From contig CAYNRE010000005.1 of assembly GCA_964399535.1 (NCBI GenBank), positions 682,001 to 746,000 on the forward strand: a stretch of DNA of 64,000 nt. Direction: 5' to 3'. The number at the start of each line of letters is the position of its first letter. The stretch's first letter is position 1. This DNA comes from CAYNRE01 sp964399535 (lineage in GTDB: Bacteria; Planctomycetota; Planctomycetia; Pirellulales; CAYNRE01). Position numbers and translations under genes: made by a program. Positions 1-8,364 of the stretch are shown here, piece after piece. The notes below the pieces were generated by a model. The model saw only the letters and a program-made list of their open reading frames with translations. It was not told the DNA's origin and did not search any database.

Positions 1-543
1 CTGCGCCACAGTGGCGCGGCGGTGCTCTTGGTTACCCACGACGCGGAAGAGGCGCTGGCCCTGGCCGACGACCTGCTGGTTGTGGTGGACGGCGCGATTC
101 GTCAATTTGGACCAGCCCAACAGGTGCTCGAGCAACCGGCCGACGCCGAGTTGGCCCAGTTGCTGGGCATCGAAACCGTGCAGCCCGGGCGCGTAGTCGC
201 CCTTGGCGACGACCTGGCCCAGGTCGAGGTGGGCCGCGCACGGCTGCACGCCCTGGCCCATGGCCGGGTGGGCCAGGCGGTGTTTGCTTGCATCCGCGCG
301 ACCGATGTCATTCTCGAGCGCCAGCCCAGCGGCCCCAGCAGCGCCCGCAATCGCCTGCCCGGACAGGTTACCGGGGTCCGCCCGAAGGGCAACTTGCTGC
401 TGGTGGAACTCGACTGCGGATTTTCGCTCAAGGTACAGATTACCCGCGGGGCGGCCGAGGAGCTCCAGCTGCGCCCCGGAGCCGAGCTGGTGGCGTTGAT
501 CAAAGCGCCGGCGATCCACCTGGTGCCCCGGCCCGAAGCCTGA
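1..543 (+). CDS. ABC transporter ATP-binding protein, C-terminal part (molybdate/sulfate type)
   Basis: This is the 3' part of a gene that starts before the window; the reading frame is open from base 1. The visible start LLVTHDAEEAL is the H-loop region (switch histidine) of an ABC ATPase, and the D-loop and Walker motifs would lie upstream. After the nucleotide-binding domain the remaining ~120 residues look like a TOBE/Mop-type regulatory domain, with the pattern LPGQVTGVRPKGNLLLVELD. That combination is typical of ModC, CysA and PotA-like ATPases of import systems. The next gene is a molybdopterin oxidoreductase, which favours molybdate (ModC) as substrate, but the substrate cannot be proved from this fragment. 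The protein would act at the inner face of the cytoplasmic membrane, powering a permease not seen here. Confidence 0.85.
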   Translation: MRHSGAAVLLVTHDAEEALALADDLLVVVDGAIRQFGPAQQVLEQPADAELAQLLGIETVQPGRVVALGDDLAQVEVGRARLHALAHGRVGQAVFACIRATDVILERQPSGPSSARNRLPGQVTGVRPKGNLLLVELDCGFSLKVQITRGAAEELQLRPGAELVALIKAPAIHLVPRPEA

Positions 544-698
544 TCGGCCGATTGGCGGCGGGTTTGGCATGCGGCCCGCCCCCCGGTAGGGTCGAACCCA
601 AGGCGGGTTTTCCGTACGATGGAGGCGAGGCGGCCCGGCGCGCCATTCGGCGATCGCGCGCCAGCAAGTGGCCAGTGCACCCGAGCAGGGCGATTCCG

Positions 699-3032
699 AT
701 GCGTACACCCTCGAGCGGCGGCGGACTGCAAGCAATTGCCTATACCCTGCGGAAGGCCCGCGAGGTCGGTCCGCTCAAGCTGTGGCAGGCCATGCGCAGT
801 TCCAACGCCTGTAAGACCTGTGCCCTGGGCATGGGGGGCCAGCGCGGCGGCATGGTGAACGAACGGGGCCATTTCCCCGAGGTTTGCAAGAAATCGCTGC
901 AGGCCATGGCCGCCGACATGCAGGGAGCCATTCGGCCCGAGTTCTGGCAGCGCTATTCGCTCGACCACCTGCGCGCTTTCACCCCGCGCGAACTGGAGTA
1001 TTGCGGCCGCCTCACCCAGCCGCTTATCGCCGACCCAGGCGCCACCCATTACCGCGTGGCTACCTGGGAGGAAGCCCTGGACGCCGTGGCCGAGCGGTTG
1101 CGGGCCACCCCCGCCGAGGAAACCTTTTGGTACACCAGCGGCCGTAGCTCGAACGAGGCCGGCTTCCTGCTGCAACTGTTGGCCCGGGTGCTGGGCACCA
1201 ATCATGTAAACAATTGCAGCTACTACTGCCACCAGGCCAGCGGCGTGGGGCTGGCCAGCGCGGTCGGCAGCGGCACCGCCACGATCGAATTGGCCGACCT
1301 GGAGCAAGCCGACCTGGTCGTGCTGATTGGCGGCAACCCCGCCAGCAACCATCCCCGGCTGATGACCACGCTGATGCACGTGCGCCGCCAAGGGGGAAAA
1401 GTACTGGTGATCAACCCCGTGGTCGAGGTGGGGCTGGTCCGCTTCCGGGTGCCGAGCGACGTGCGGAGCATGCTCCTGGGCAGCGAAATCGCCACCGAGT
1501 ACGTCCAGCCGCACGTGGGGGGCGACCTGGCGCTGCTGACCGGTTGGGCCAAACGCATCGTCGAGCTGGGCGCCGAAGATCGCGCCTTTTTAACCGACCA
1601 CTGCGAGGGATGGCCCCAGTTAGCCCAGCGGCTCGCGGAAACTGGCTGGGACGAAATCGAGCAAAAATCGGGCGTTCCGCGCGCCACGATCGACGCCTTG
1701 GCCGGCACCTACGCCGCCAGCAAGCGAAGCGTATTCGCCTGGACCATGGGGATCACCCACCATGTACACGGCGTGGAAAACGTGCAGGCCATCGCCAACC
1801 TGGCCTTGCTCCGCGGCATGGTCGGACGCACCGGCGCGGGGCTCCTTCCCATCCGTGGCCATTCCAACGTACAGGGCATCGGCTCGATGGGAGTTACCCC
1901 CCAGTTGAAACAGGCCGTCTTCGACCGGCTCGAGGCCGAGCTAGGCATTTCGCTGCCACGCACGCCGGGGTTCGATACGCTGGGCTGTCTGGAAGCTGCC
2001 GCCGCCGGACAAATGAAGTTCGGCTTCTGCCTGGGAGGAAACCTGTTCGGGGCCAGCCCCGATTCCCTTTTCGTACGCCAGGCCTTTGCCCGGCTCGAGC
2101 AAGTTGTGTACCTCAATACCACGCTCAACACGGGCCACGCCTGGGGCCTGGGGCAGCAAACCGTGGTGTTGCCGGTGCTGGCCCGCGACGAAGAATCGCA
2201 AGCCACGACGCAGGAATCGATGTTCAACTACGTTCGCTATAGCGAGGGCGGGCCGCGGCGGCTGGAAGGCCCGCGTGGCGAGGTGGAGATCGTTGCCGAG
2301 TTGGCCCAGCGCGCCGCCGGCAACCGAGGCATCGACTGGGCCAGGTTCCGCCACCATCGCGCGATTCGCCAGGCAATTTCCCGGGCCATCCCGGGCTGCG
2401 AGCCGCTTGCGAAAATCGACGAATCACAGCAAGAGTTCGCCATCGGCGGCCGCGTGCTCCACGCCCCGCGGTTTCCCACCCCGACCGGCCGAGCCCGGCT
2501 CCAGGCCCATACGCTCCCGCCGCTGGCGGGCGAGCCGGGGCAACTGCGGCTGATGAGTGTGCGCAGCGAGGGACAATTCAACACCGTGGTCTACGAAGAC
2601 TACGACCTGTATCGCGGCCAGGACCGCCGCGATGTGATCCTGATGCACCCCGACGATCTTGCCCGGCTGCGGCTCGAGGCCGAGCGGCCCGTGCGGGTGC
2701 GAAGCGCCGTGGGCCAGATCGACGGGCTCTTGGCGCGCCCCTTCCCGGCGATTCGTGCGGGGAGCGCGTTGGTTTATTTTCCGGAATGCAACCCGCTGGT
2801 GCCGCGCTCGGCCGATCCGGCCTCGCGCACCCCGGCCTTCAAGAACATTCCGGTGTGGGTCGAGCCTCTCGCGGAGCGCGCGGCCCGAACCGAGCCGGCC
2901 GCCGCCCATGATTCCGGAACAGGGCCGACCGAAATCTCCGCGACGGCGGCGCCAAGCGGCCCGCCAACCATCGTGGGAGCCGCCCCGGTTGCCGAGGCAG
3001 GCCGGGGGTTCTCGCGCCCCAAGGCGTGTTGA
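699..3032 (+). CDS. FdhF/YdeP-family molybdopterin oxidoreductase
   Basis: A 777-residue protein, close to the ~760 residues usual for the FdhF/YdeP family of bis-MGD oxidoreductases related to formate dehydrogenase alpha. Near the N terminus is a paired-cysteine motif, NACKTCALGMGGQRGG (Cys38, Cys41), that is typical of this family and unlike the four-cysteine 4Fe-4S motif of classical formate dehydrogenases. A second diagnostic stretch, NNCSYYCHQASG, lies at about 172-183. The middle carries the molybdopterin-binding Rossmann-like region (VLIGGNPASNHPR) and the C-terminal ~130 residues form the molydopterin-dinucleotide-binding beta-barrel domain. Start: the frame is open further upstream, but ATG 699 follows AGCAGGG and family similarity begins just after it. 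No signal peptide is visible, so it is probably cytoplasmic. The physiological substrate of this family is not established. Its position behind a molybdate-type ABC ATPase fits a Mo-enzyme locus. Confidence 0.85.
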   Translation: MRTPSSGGGLQAIAYTLRKAREVGPLKLWQAMRSSNACKTCALGMGGQRGGMVNERGHFPEVCKKSLQAMAADMQGAIRPEFWQRYSLDHLRAFTPRELEYCGRLTQPLIADPGATHYRVATWEEALDAVAERLRATPAEETFWYTSGRSSNEAGFLLQLLARVLGTNHVNNCSYYCHQASGVGLASAVGSGTATIELADLEQADLVVLIGGNPASNHPRLMTTLMHVRRQGGKVLVINPVVEVGLVRFRVPSDVRSMLLGSEIATEYVQPHVGGDLALLTGWAKRIVELGAEDRAFLTDHCEGWPQLAQRLAETGWDEIEQKSGVPRATIDALAGTYAASKRSVFAWTMGITHHVHGVENVQAIANLALLRGMVGRTGAGLLPIRGHSNVQGIGSMGVTPQLKQAVFDRLEAELGISLPRTPGFDTLGCLEAAAAGQMKFGFCLGGNLFGASPDSLFVRQAFARLEQVVYLNTTLNTGHAWGLGQQTVVLPVLARDEESQATTQESMFNYVRYSEGGPRRLEGPRGEVEIVAELAQRAAGNRGIDWARFRHHRAIRQAISRAIPGCEPLAKIDESQQEFAIGGRVLHAPRFPTPTGRARLQAHTLPPLAGEPGQLRLMSVRSEGQFNTVVYEDYDLYRGQDRRDVILMHPDDLARLRLEAERPVRVRSAVGQIDGLLARPFPAIRAGSALVYFPECNPLVPRSADPASRTPAFKNIPVWVEPLAERAARTEPAAAHDSGTGPTEISATAAPSGPPTIVGAAPVAEAGRGFSRPKAC

Positions 3033-3061
3033 TCACGGGCCGCGACTGGCTTACCGGCCGA

Positions 3062-6000
3062 TCAGGCCATGCTCGACTTGGGCGAGCGTCCGCCGGTGCT
3101 GGTCGAAGGGGTGGCCGCCGGCGAGGAATGGCCCACTTCGTCGGATCCCAACATCCAAAGCACAATCGGCGCCGCGATGAACACGGTGCTGTACACGCCC
3201 GCGATGCAACCGATCAACAAGGCAAAGGCAAACCCGTGGATGCCCTGGCCGCCAAACACGTAGAGGGTGACCACCACGAGCAATACGGTTAACGAGGTAA
3301 GCATCGTCCGTGCCAAGGTCTGGTTAACGCTGGCGTTGACCATCTCGGGCGTCAAGCGCGGGCTCTTCCCGCGCACTTCACGAAGCCGGTCGAAGGTGAC
3401 AATCGTATCGTTGACCGAATAGCCCACGATGGTGAGAAACGCGGCGATAATCGGCAGATTAATCTTGAACGGATCGACCAGGGCGAATCCCAAATACGGC
3501 GCCAGATAGTAGCTAAGCGCCACCGCCCCCAGCGTAATGAGCACATCGTGAATCAGGGCCACGGCGGCGGCCACGCCGAAGGCCATTTTCTGAAAGCGCA
3601 CCCAGAGGTACACGATCATCAGCAAGATACTGGCCGTGATCGCGTAAATGGCTTGCTGCTGCGTGCTCGAAGCCACCGCTCCGCCGATCACGCTCGAAGC
3701 GGGAAAGTAAACCTCGCGCGAAAGCTGCTCGGCGAGCGCGTCGAGCCCCGGCTGCACCTCCTCCGACGGTGCGGCGAAACGGACCGTCCACTGGTCGTAG
3801 GCGGCCGAACTCCCTGGGGTGTACTCGTCGCTCGTTATGTCGAAGTTCACGCTCGAAAGCACCGACTTGAGCCGCTCTTCCAGCGAATCGTGGTCGATCG
3901 GCTGGGCAAACTTGAGCACGGCGCGGGTTCCACCGGCAAACGGGTCGGCCGCGGGCGGGGTTTCCGTCGGCCCAGGCGCCGTGGTTGGGGCGCCCGGCGC
4001 CTCCGCCGAATCCGTGGCCTCGGCGCTCGCCTCGCTCGCCCCCTCGGGTTCGCTGCCCGAGGGCTCTGAAGCGGGAACCTCGGCCGCCTCGGGCGCGGAC
4101 TCCGCCTGCACGGCCGGCGACTCTGCAGTTACTTCCACTTCCACCGCTTCCGCGCCTTCACCCTCGGGGGGCGTCTGCTCATCCGCAAAGGCCAGTTCGT
4201 TCTCGGCGGGTAGCGGATCGCGTCGCGACTGCTCGGGCAATGCCGGACCAGCGGCCGGCGCACCCGGCGCGGCGGGGCCCGATGCGGCGGGTTCGGCGGC
4301 AATCGGCTCGATGCTTTCGATGGTCATCCGGTTGTAAACCAGGTCGTTGCCGTAGGCCTTGACCAGATCCCCCTCGACTTTGTCCAGGTCGCGCTCCGAC
4401 GTATTGACCAGGAAGCGAACCCCGGGGGCTTCGCCGCTGATTTGCACGTCGCTTACCGCCACGTCGGGCAGCGTGGCCTCGACCACGCGGCGGACGTCGG
4501 CAATTTTCTGGGGACGATCTTCGCGGAACAAAAGCTGCACCGAGGCCCCGCCCGTAAAATCGATGTCCAACAGCCCGTGGCCCCGCATCACCACCCCGGC
4601 CATTCCCACGGCAATCACCAGGAGCGAAGTGCCGATCCAAATCGGAGTCATCCGCACGAAATCGAAATTCGTGGCTTGGATCATCTGCATCATCGAGAGC
4701 TTGGTGATCCAGCGCATGCGCTCAGCCACTTCGAAGATGACCCGGGCCACGAAGATCGCGGTAAACATGCTCAGGGCGATGCCCAGGAACAGCGTTACCG
4801 CGAAACCCTTGATTTGGTCGGTACCGATGGCATAGAGCACGACGGCGGTAATCAGCGTGGTCAGGTTCGAATCGAAGATGGCGGTAAAGGCCCGGGCGAA
4901 CCCGTTGTTGATCGCCATCCGGAGCGTCGCGCCACGCTGAAGTTCCTCGCGAATTCGCTCGTAAATCAGCACGTTGGCGTCGACCGCCATGCCCACGGTC
5001 AAGACCAGCCCGGCCAGGCCCGGCAAGGTGAAGGCCGCCTTGATCGTGATCATGCAGGCCAGCGTCAGCACCAGGTTCATGATCAGCGCCACGCAGGCCA
5101 CGATGCCGGCGAAGCGGTAATACACCAGCATGAACAGCATGACCAGCACCATCGAAACGGTGATGGCCAACTGACCCTTGCGAATGGTGTCTTCCCCCAG
5201 CGTGGGGCCGGTCAAAAGCCGGCTTACCGGCTCCTCTTCTAGGGCGTTGGGCAGGCTACCGGCGTTGAGCACCGAGACGATCTCGTCGACCCGCTCGCGG
5301 GTAAAGCTTCCCGTGATCTGGCCGCGGTCGAAAATCGCCGAATTGATCGACGGGGCCGATTGCAGGTAGTTGTCCAGAATGATGCCGAGTTTGCGAGTAA
5401 AGCCGCTGGCGCGGTCGGGCAGGTTCGAGCCGGTCAATTGGCCGAACAACTGGGCCCCGCGCGAATTGAAGGCGAACTCCACGTTCGGCCGCCCCTGCTC
5501 GTCGACTCCGGCCGACGAGCGGGTCAGGTACTCGCCGTTCACATCGAATGGGTCCTCGATCACCAGCACTTCCAACTGGTCGGCATTGGAAGGCGAGGGG
5601 CGGGTGCAGATGTCGCGGTCGGCGCGGAAGTAGTCCTCCTCCGTGGACTCGATCGGAACCCAAAACGCCAGCAGTTCGGAATCTGGGCCGGAGCCGCTGC
5701 GGATTTCGCGGGCGTTGCTGGCCCGGGCCAACGCGATCCGGTCTTCGTGGTCCCGATTGTTCGCCAAAATGCGAAACTTCAGTTCGCCGATCGACGAAAT
5801 CTTGCGTTCGATCCGATTGACTTCCTCACTGTCGGCCTCGGGAATGATGATTTCGATCTGGTTGGTGCCGTAGGGGCGAATCGTCACTTCCCGCACGCCG
5901 CCGGGATTCACGCGGCGGCTGACCGCGGCGATCAGCTTCTCGGTTTCGATGGTTTTACCCGCGGCGATCTCCTCGGCTTTTACCTGGTAAACCAGGATCA

Positions 6001-6199
6001 CGCCGCCGGAGAGGTCGATCCCCAGCTTCGGCGGCCAGCCCAGTACCGTCACCACCGTGCCGGCCGCGATGGCAAAGAGAACCGTGCCGATCTTCCAGCC
6101 GTGATCGGGCATGCGAAACCGCCGGGCCAAGTACGAGCCGACCAGAAACGGCACGATCAGCACGGCCGCGGTAATCACGAATCCAAGATAGGCGGGCAT
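3062..6199 (-). CDS. secDF: Fused protein translocase subunit SecDF
   Basis: A 1045-residue fusion of SecD and SecF, the proton-driven accessory of the SecYEG translocon that helps pull exported proteins across the cytoplasmic membrane. The SecD half has the D1 motif LGIDLSGG at about 59-66, a periplasmic P1 domain, then a transmembrane block. The SecF half begins near residue 515 with FDFVRMTP and has its own DIDFTGG motif near 545. Two six-helix transmembrane bundles are visible. Between the start of the SecF periplasmic part and its end, roughly 627-753, there is a long Ala/Pro/Glu-rich acidic stretch with no folded character; ordinary SecF lacks it. The ATG start has AAAGGAAG upstream. 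yajC lies upstream on the same strand, the usual yajC-secDF order. Convergent with the molybdopterin oxidoreductase, 29 bases apart. Confidence 0.95.
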   Translation of the reverse strand: MPAYLGFVITAAVLIVPFLVGSYLARRFRMPDHGWKIGTVLFAIAAGTVVTVLGWPPKLGIDLSGGVILVYQVKAEEIAAGKTIETEKLIAAVSRRVNPGGVREVTIRPYGTNQIEIIIPEADSEEVNRIERKISSIGELKFRILANNRDHEDRIALARASNAREIRSGSGPDSELLAFWVPIESTEEDYFRADRDICTRPSPSNADQLEVLVIEDPFDVNGEYLTRSSAGVDEQGRPNVEFAFNSRGAQLFGQLTGSNLPDRASGFTRKLGIILDNYLQSAPSINSAIFDRGQITGSFTRERVDEIVSVLNAGSLPNALEEEPVSRLLTGPTLGEDTIRKGQLAITVSMVLVMLFMLVYYRFAGIVACVALIMNLVLTLACMITIKAAFTLPGLAGLVLTVGMAVDANVLIYERIREELQRGATLRMAINNGFARAFTAIFDSNLTTLITAVVLYAIGTDQIKGFAVTLFLGIALSMFTAIFVARVIFEVAERMRWITKLSMMQMIQATNFDFVRMTPIWIGTSLLVIAVGMAGVVMRGHGLLDIDFTGGASVQLLFREDRPQKIADVRRVVEATLPDVAVSDVQISGEAPGVRFLVNTSERDLDKVEGDLVKAYGNDLVYNRMTIESIEPIAAEPAASGPAAPGAPAAGPALPEQSRRDPLPAENELAFADEQTPPEGEGAEAVEVEVTAESPAVQAESAPEAAEVPASEPSGSEPEGASEASAEATDSAEAPGAPTTAPGPTETPPAADPFAGGTRAVLKFAQPIDHDSLEERLKSVLSSVNFDITSDEYTPGSSAAYDQWTVRFAAPSEEVQPGLDALAEQLSREVYFPASSVIGGAVASSTQQQAIYAITASILLMIVYLWVRFQKMAFGVAAAVALIHDVLITLGAVALSYYLAPYLGFALVDPFKINLPIIAAFLTIVGYSVNDTIVTFDRLREVRGKSPRLTPEMVNASVNQTLARTMLTSLTVLLVVVTLYVFGGQGIHGFAFALLIGCIAGVYSTVFIAAPIVLWMLGSDEVGHSSPAATPSTSTGGRSPKSSMA

Positions 6200-6394
6200 G
6201 AATCGAGCTTCCTTTCGCGCCCCGGAGGCCGCCGACCGCGATCGAACCGCGGGGCGGGCGCTGCCTGCAGCGAGTTGGTCCTGGGGCCGGCCCCCTTAGG
6301 CCGGCCGGTTTCGTCGTTCCGTCGCTCCTCGAAATCGATCGAACCGCTCGCTCGGCCCGCCCCGGCCCTCCCGGAGCCCGCGCCGCGACACGGC

Positions 6395-6796
6395 TCAGTT
6401 AGAACCGCCTGAGCGCCCTTCCGCTCCGGCCGCGGTTCCCTCGTCGGTCGACAGCACCCGGGCCACGGAACTGCGGGTGATGCGCAATTTGGTGTTCGTA
6501 TTCTCGTCGACGCGGATGGTAACCTCGTCGATGTCTTCACGCAGGTTCGTAATCACCCCGTACACGCCGCCGATGGTGACCACGCGGTCGTTCTTCTGCA
6601 GCGCCTTGAGCATGGTGTCGCGCTCGGCCTGTTCCTTGCGCTGGGGGCGAAGAATCAACAGATAAAACAAGATGCCGATCGGCAGAAACAGCATCAGCAT
6701 GCTCAGGCCGCCGCCACCGCCGCCCTGACCTGGAGCCTGGGCCAAGAGCGGCCCCCCGACCGCCTGCCCGATCGAACTATCCAGCCAAGCTTGCAT
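6395..6796 (-). CDS. yajC: Preprotein translocase subunit YajC
   Basis: A 133-residue small membrane protein of the SecDF-YajC accessory complex. After a glycine-rich N-terminal stretch (~25-32) comes a single transmembrane helix (LSMLMLFLPIGILFYLLIL, about 31-50) followed at once by the family signature RPQRKEQ. The following cytoplasmic YajC domain shows LKKNDRVVTIGG-like spacing (LQKNDRVVTIGGVYG). It lies 195 bases upstream of secDF on the same strand, a conserved pairing. The tail after about residue 115 is Gly/Ser/Glu-rich and not conserved. ATG start. Identification is firm. Confidence 0.95.
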   Translation of the reverse strand: MQAWLDSSIGQAVGGPLLAQAPGQGGGGGGLSMLMLFLPIGILFYLLILRPQRKEQAERDTMLKALQKNDRVVTIGGVYGVITNLREDIDEVTIRVDENTNTKLRITRSSVARVLSTDEGTAAGAEGRSGGSN

Positions 6797-7184
6797 CGTG
6801 CGACATTCCTTGTGCCGGCGGTTTTCGCCCGCGGCTAATCAAACAGGGTGCCCGCCCGCCAGCGGCGTTCGGCTCCCCGAAGACCGAGAGCTTTCGGGGC
6901 GGCTCGGCCAGGACGAACCGGCCGCGGGGCCACTGGCCTTCGGGCTCCGTCCGGGCGATTGGTCGGCTCGGAACTCGTCGCTCGGCACGCGAATCCCCGT
7001 TCTGCTCGGCCCCCAAAGGCCGCCCTGCGCCGTCACCAAGATCGACCCGAAGGAATCGCCGGGTGGTCGCCGGCCCCCCTTGCTTCGGGCACGCAGACTG
7101 GGATTCAGCCGTCGCCCCAATCCGCGACATCTTAAGGGGATGCGCTCTTGCCAGCAAGGGCAACGCCACTCGCCGCACCCGCCG
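6797..7184. other. Intergenic stretch between tgt and yajC, no gene seen
   Basis: About 390 bases lie between the end of tgt and the start of yajC (both minus strand). The frames open here on either strand have no recognisable protein motif and proline/arginine-rich compositions typical of noncoding GC-rich DNA. No intrinsic terminator with a T-run was found. It presumably contains the promoter of the yajC-secDF unit, but no clear -10/-35 pair could be picked out by eye. Confidence 0.5.
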
Positions 7185-8333
7185 CTAAGTGGGGTCGGGC
7201 GCCAGCGATTCCGCCTCGGGCGAGGGGGCCCCCCAGAGCCGCTGCTGGGCCCGCCAGAACCCCTCGAAGCTGCCTGTTTCGATCGCCTCGCGGGCCTGCC
7301 CCAACAGACGCTGGTAGTAGGTCAGGTTGTGGATCGAGAGCAGGATTGGCCCCAGCATTTCTCCGGCCTGGAACAGGTGCCGCAGATAGGCCCGGCTGTG
7401 GCGGCAGGCCGGGCAAGGGCAATCGGCCTCCAGAGGCCGCTCGTCGCGCTCGTATTGGCGGTTACGCAGCCGGCGGGGCCCCTCGCCCGTAAACGCCATG
7501 GCATTGCGCCCGTTGCGGGTAGGCATCACACAATCGAACAGGTCGATGCCGCGGGCCACGCCCTCGACCAGGTCGATCGGCCGTCCGACCCCCATCAGGT
7601 AACGGGGTCGATCGGCGGGCAAGGCCGGAACCGTCGCTTCGAGCGTGGCCAGCATTTCCGCGGGGGTTTCGCCCACGCTAAGTCCCCCCACGGCGTAGCC
7701 GTCGAAGTCCATTTCCACCAGGGCCCGGGCACAGGCCTGGCGCAGGCTGGGATCGAGCCCCCCCTGCACGATTCCGAATTGGGCCTGCGAGGCGGGCCGA
7801 GGGGTCTGCCGGGCCCGGCGCGCCCAACGGATGCTCCGCTCCATGGCATCGCGTATTTCGGCCGGCTCGCTCGGCAGCCGCACCACGTGGTCGAGCACCA
7901 TGGTAATGTCGCTGCCCAGCTCGGCCTGAATGGCCACGGCGCTTTCAGGCGTCAATTCGTGGCGGCTGCCGTCGATGTGCGAGCGAAAGACCGCCCCCGC
8001 CTCGGAGATCTTCGTTAGCGAGGCCAGGCTGAAGATCTGAAATCCGCCGCTGTCGGTTAGCACGGGGCCCGGCCAACCCATGAAACCATGAAGACCGCCC
8101 AGGTCGGCGATGAGCTTCGAGCCCGGCCGCAGCGCCAGATGATAAGTGTTGGCCAGCACCATTTGGGCGCCGGTGGCGCGGAGCTGCTCGACCGTTACCC
8201 CCTTGACCGTGGCCTGAGTGCCCACGGGCATGAAGGCGGGAGTTTCCACCAGACCGTGGGGAGTAGTCAGCCGGCCGCGCCGCGCGGCGGTTGCCGAATC
8301 GGCGGCCAAGCGCTGAAACGTCACAGCCGCCAC
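7185..8333 (-). CDS. tgt: tRNA-guanine transglycosylase (queuine tRNA-ribosyltransferase)
   Basis: A 382-residue enzyme of normal bacterial Tgt length. It exchanges guanine-34 for preQ1 in the wobble position of GUN-anticodon tRNAs (Asp, Asn, His, Tyr), the committing tRNA step of queuosine synthesis. Seen in the sequence: the substrate-binding motif DSGGFQIFSLA (catalytic Asp region near 90), the GGLSVGE motif near 220, the LMGVGRPIDLVEGVARGIDLFD region carrying the nucleophilic Asp, and a C-terminal zinc site CPCPACRHSRAYLRHL with a later His. The start is GTG with AGGAG about nine bases upstream. It is cytoplasmic. The downstream gene in transcription order is yajC, as in many bacteria (tgt-yajC-secD), though separated here by ~390 bases. 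No preQ1 riboswitch was noticed. Confidence 0.96.
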   Translation of the reverse strand: MAAVTFQRLAADSATAARRGRLTTPHGLVETPAFMPVGTQATVKGVTVEQLRATGAQMVLANTYHLALRPGSKLIADLGGLHGFMGWPGPVLTDSGGFQIFSLASLTKISEAGAVFRSHIDGSRHELTPESAVAIQAELGSDITMVLDHVVRLPSEPAEIRDAMERSIRWARRARQTPRPASQAQFGIVQGGLDPSLRQACARALVEMDFDGYAVGGLSVGETPAEMLATLEATVPALPADRPRYLMGVGRPIDLVEGVARGIDLFDCVMPTRNGRNAMAFTGEGPRRLRNRQYERDERPLEADCPCPACRHSRAYLRHLFQAGEMLGPILLSIHNLTYYQRLLGQAREAIETGSFEGFWRAQQRLWGAPSPEAESLAPDPT

Positions 8334-8364
8334 CGTGGGCGCTCCTGCCGGGGAGTGGCCGGCC

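Noticed and set aside
102..1514. A minus-strand open frame of 470 codons
   Set aside because: It lies opposite the ABC ATPase and the molybdopterin oxidoreductase, has no motif and no ribosome site.
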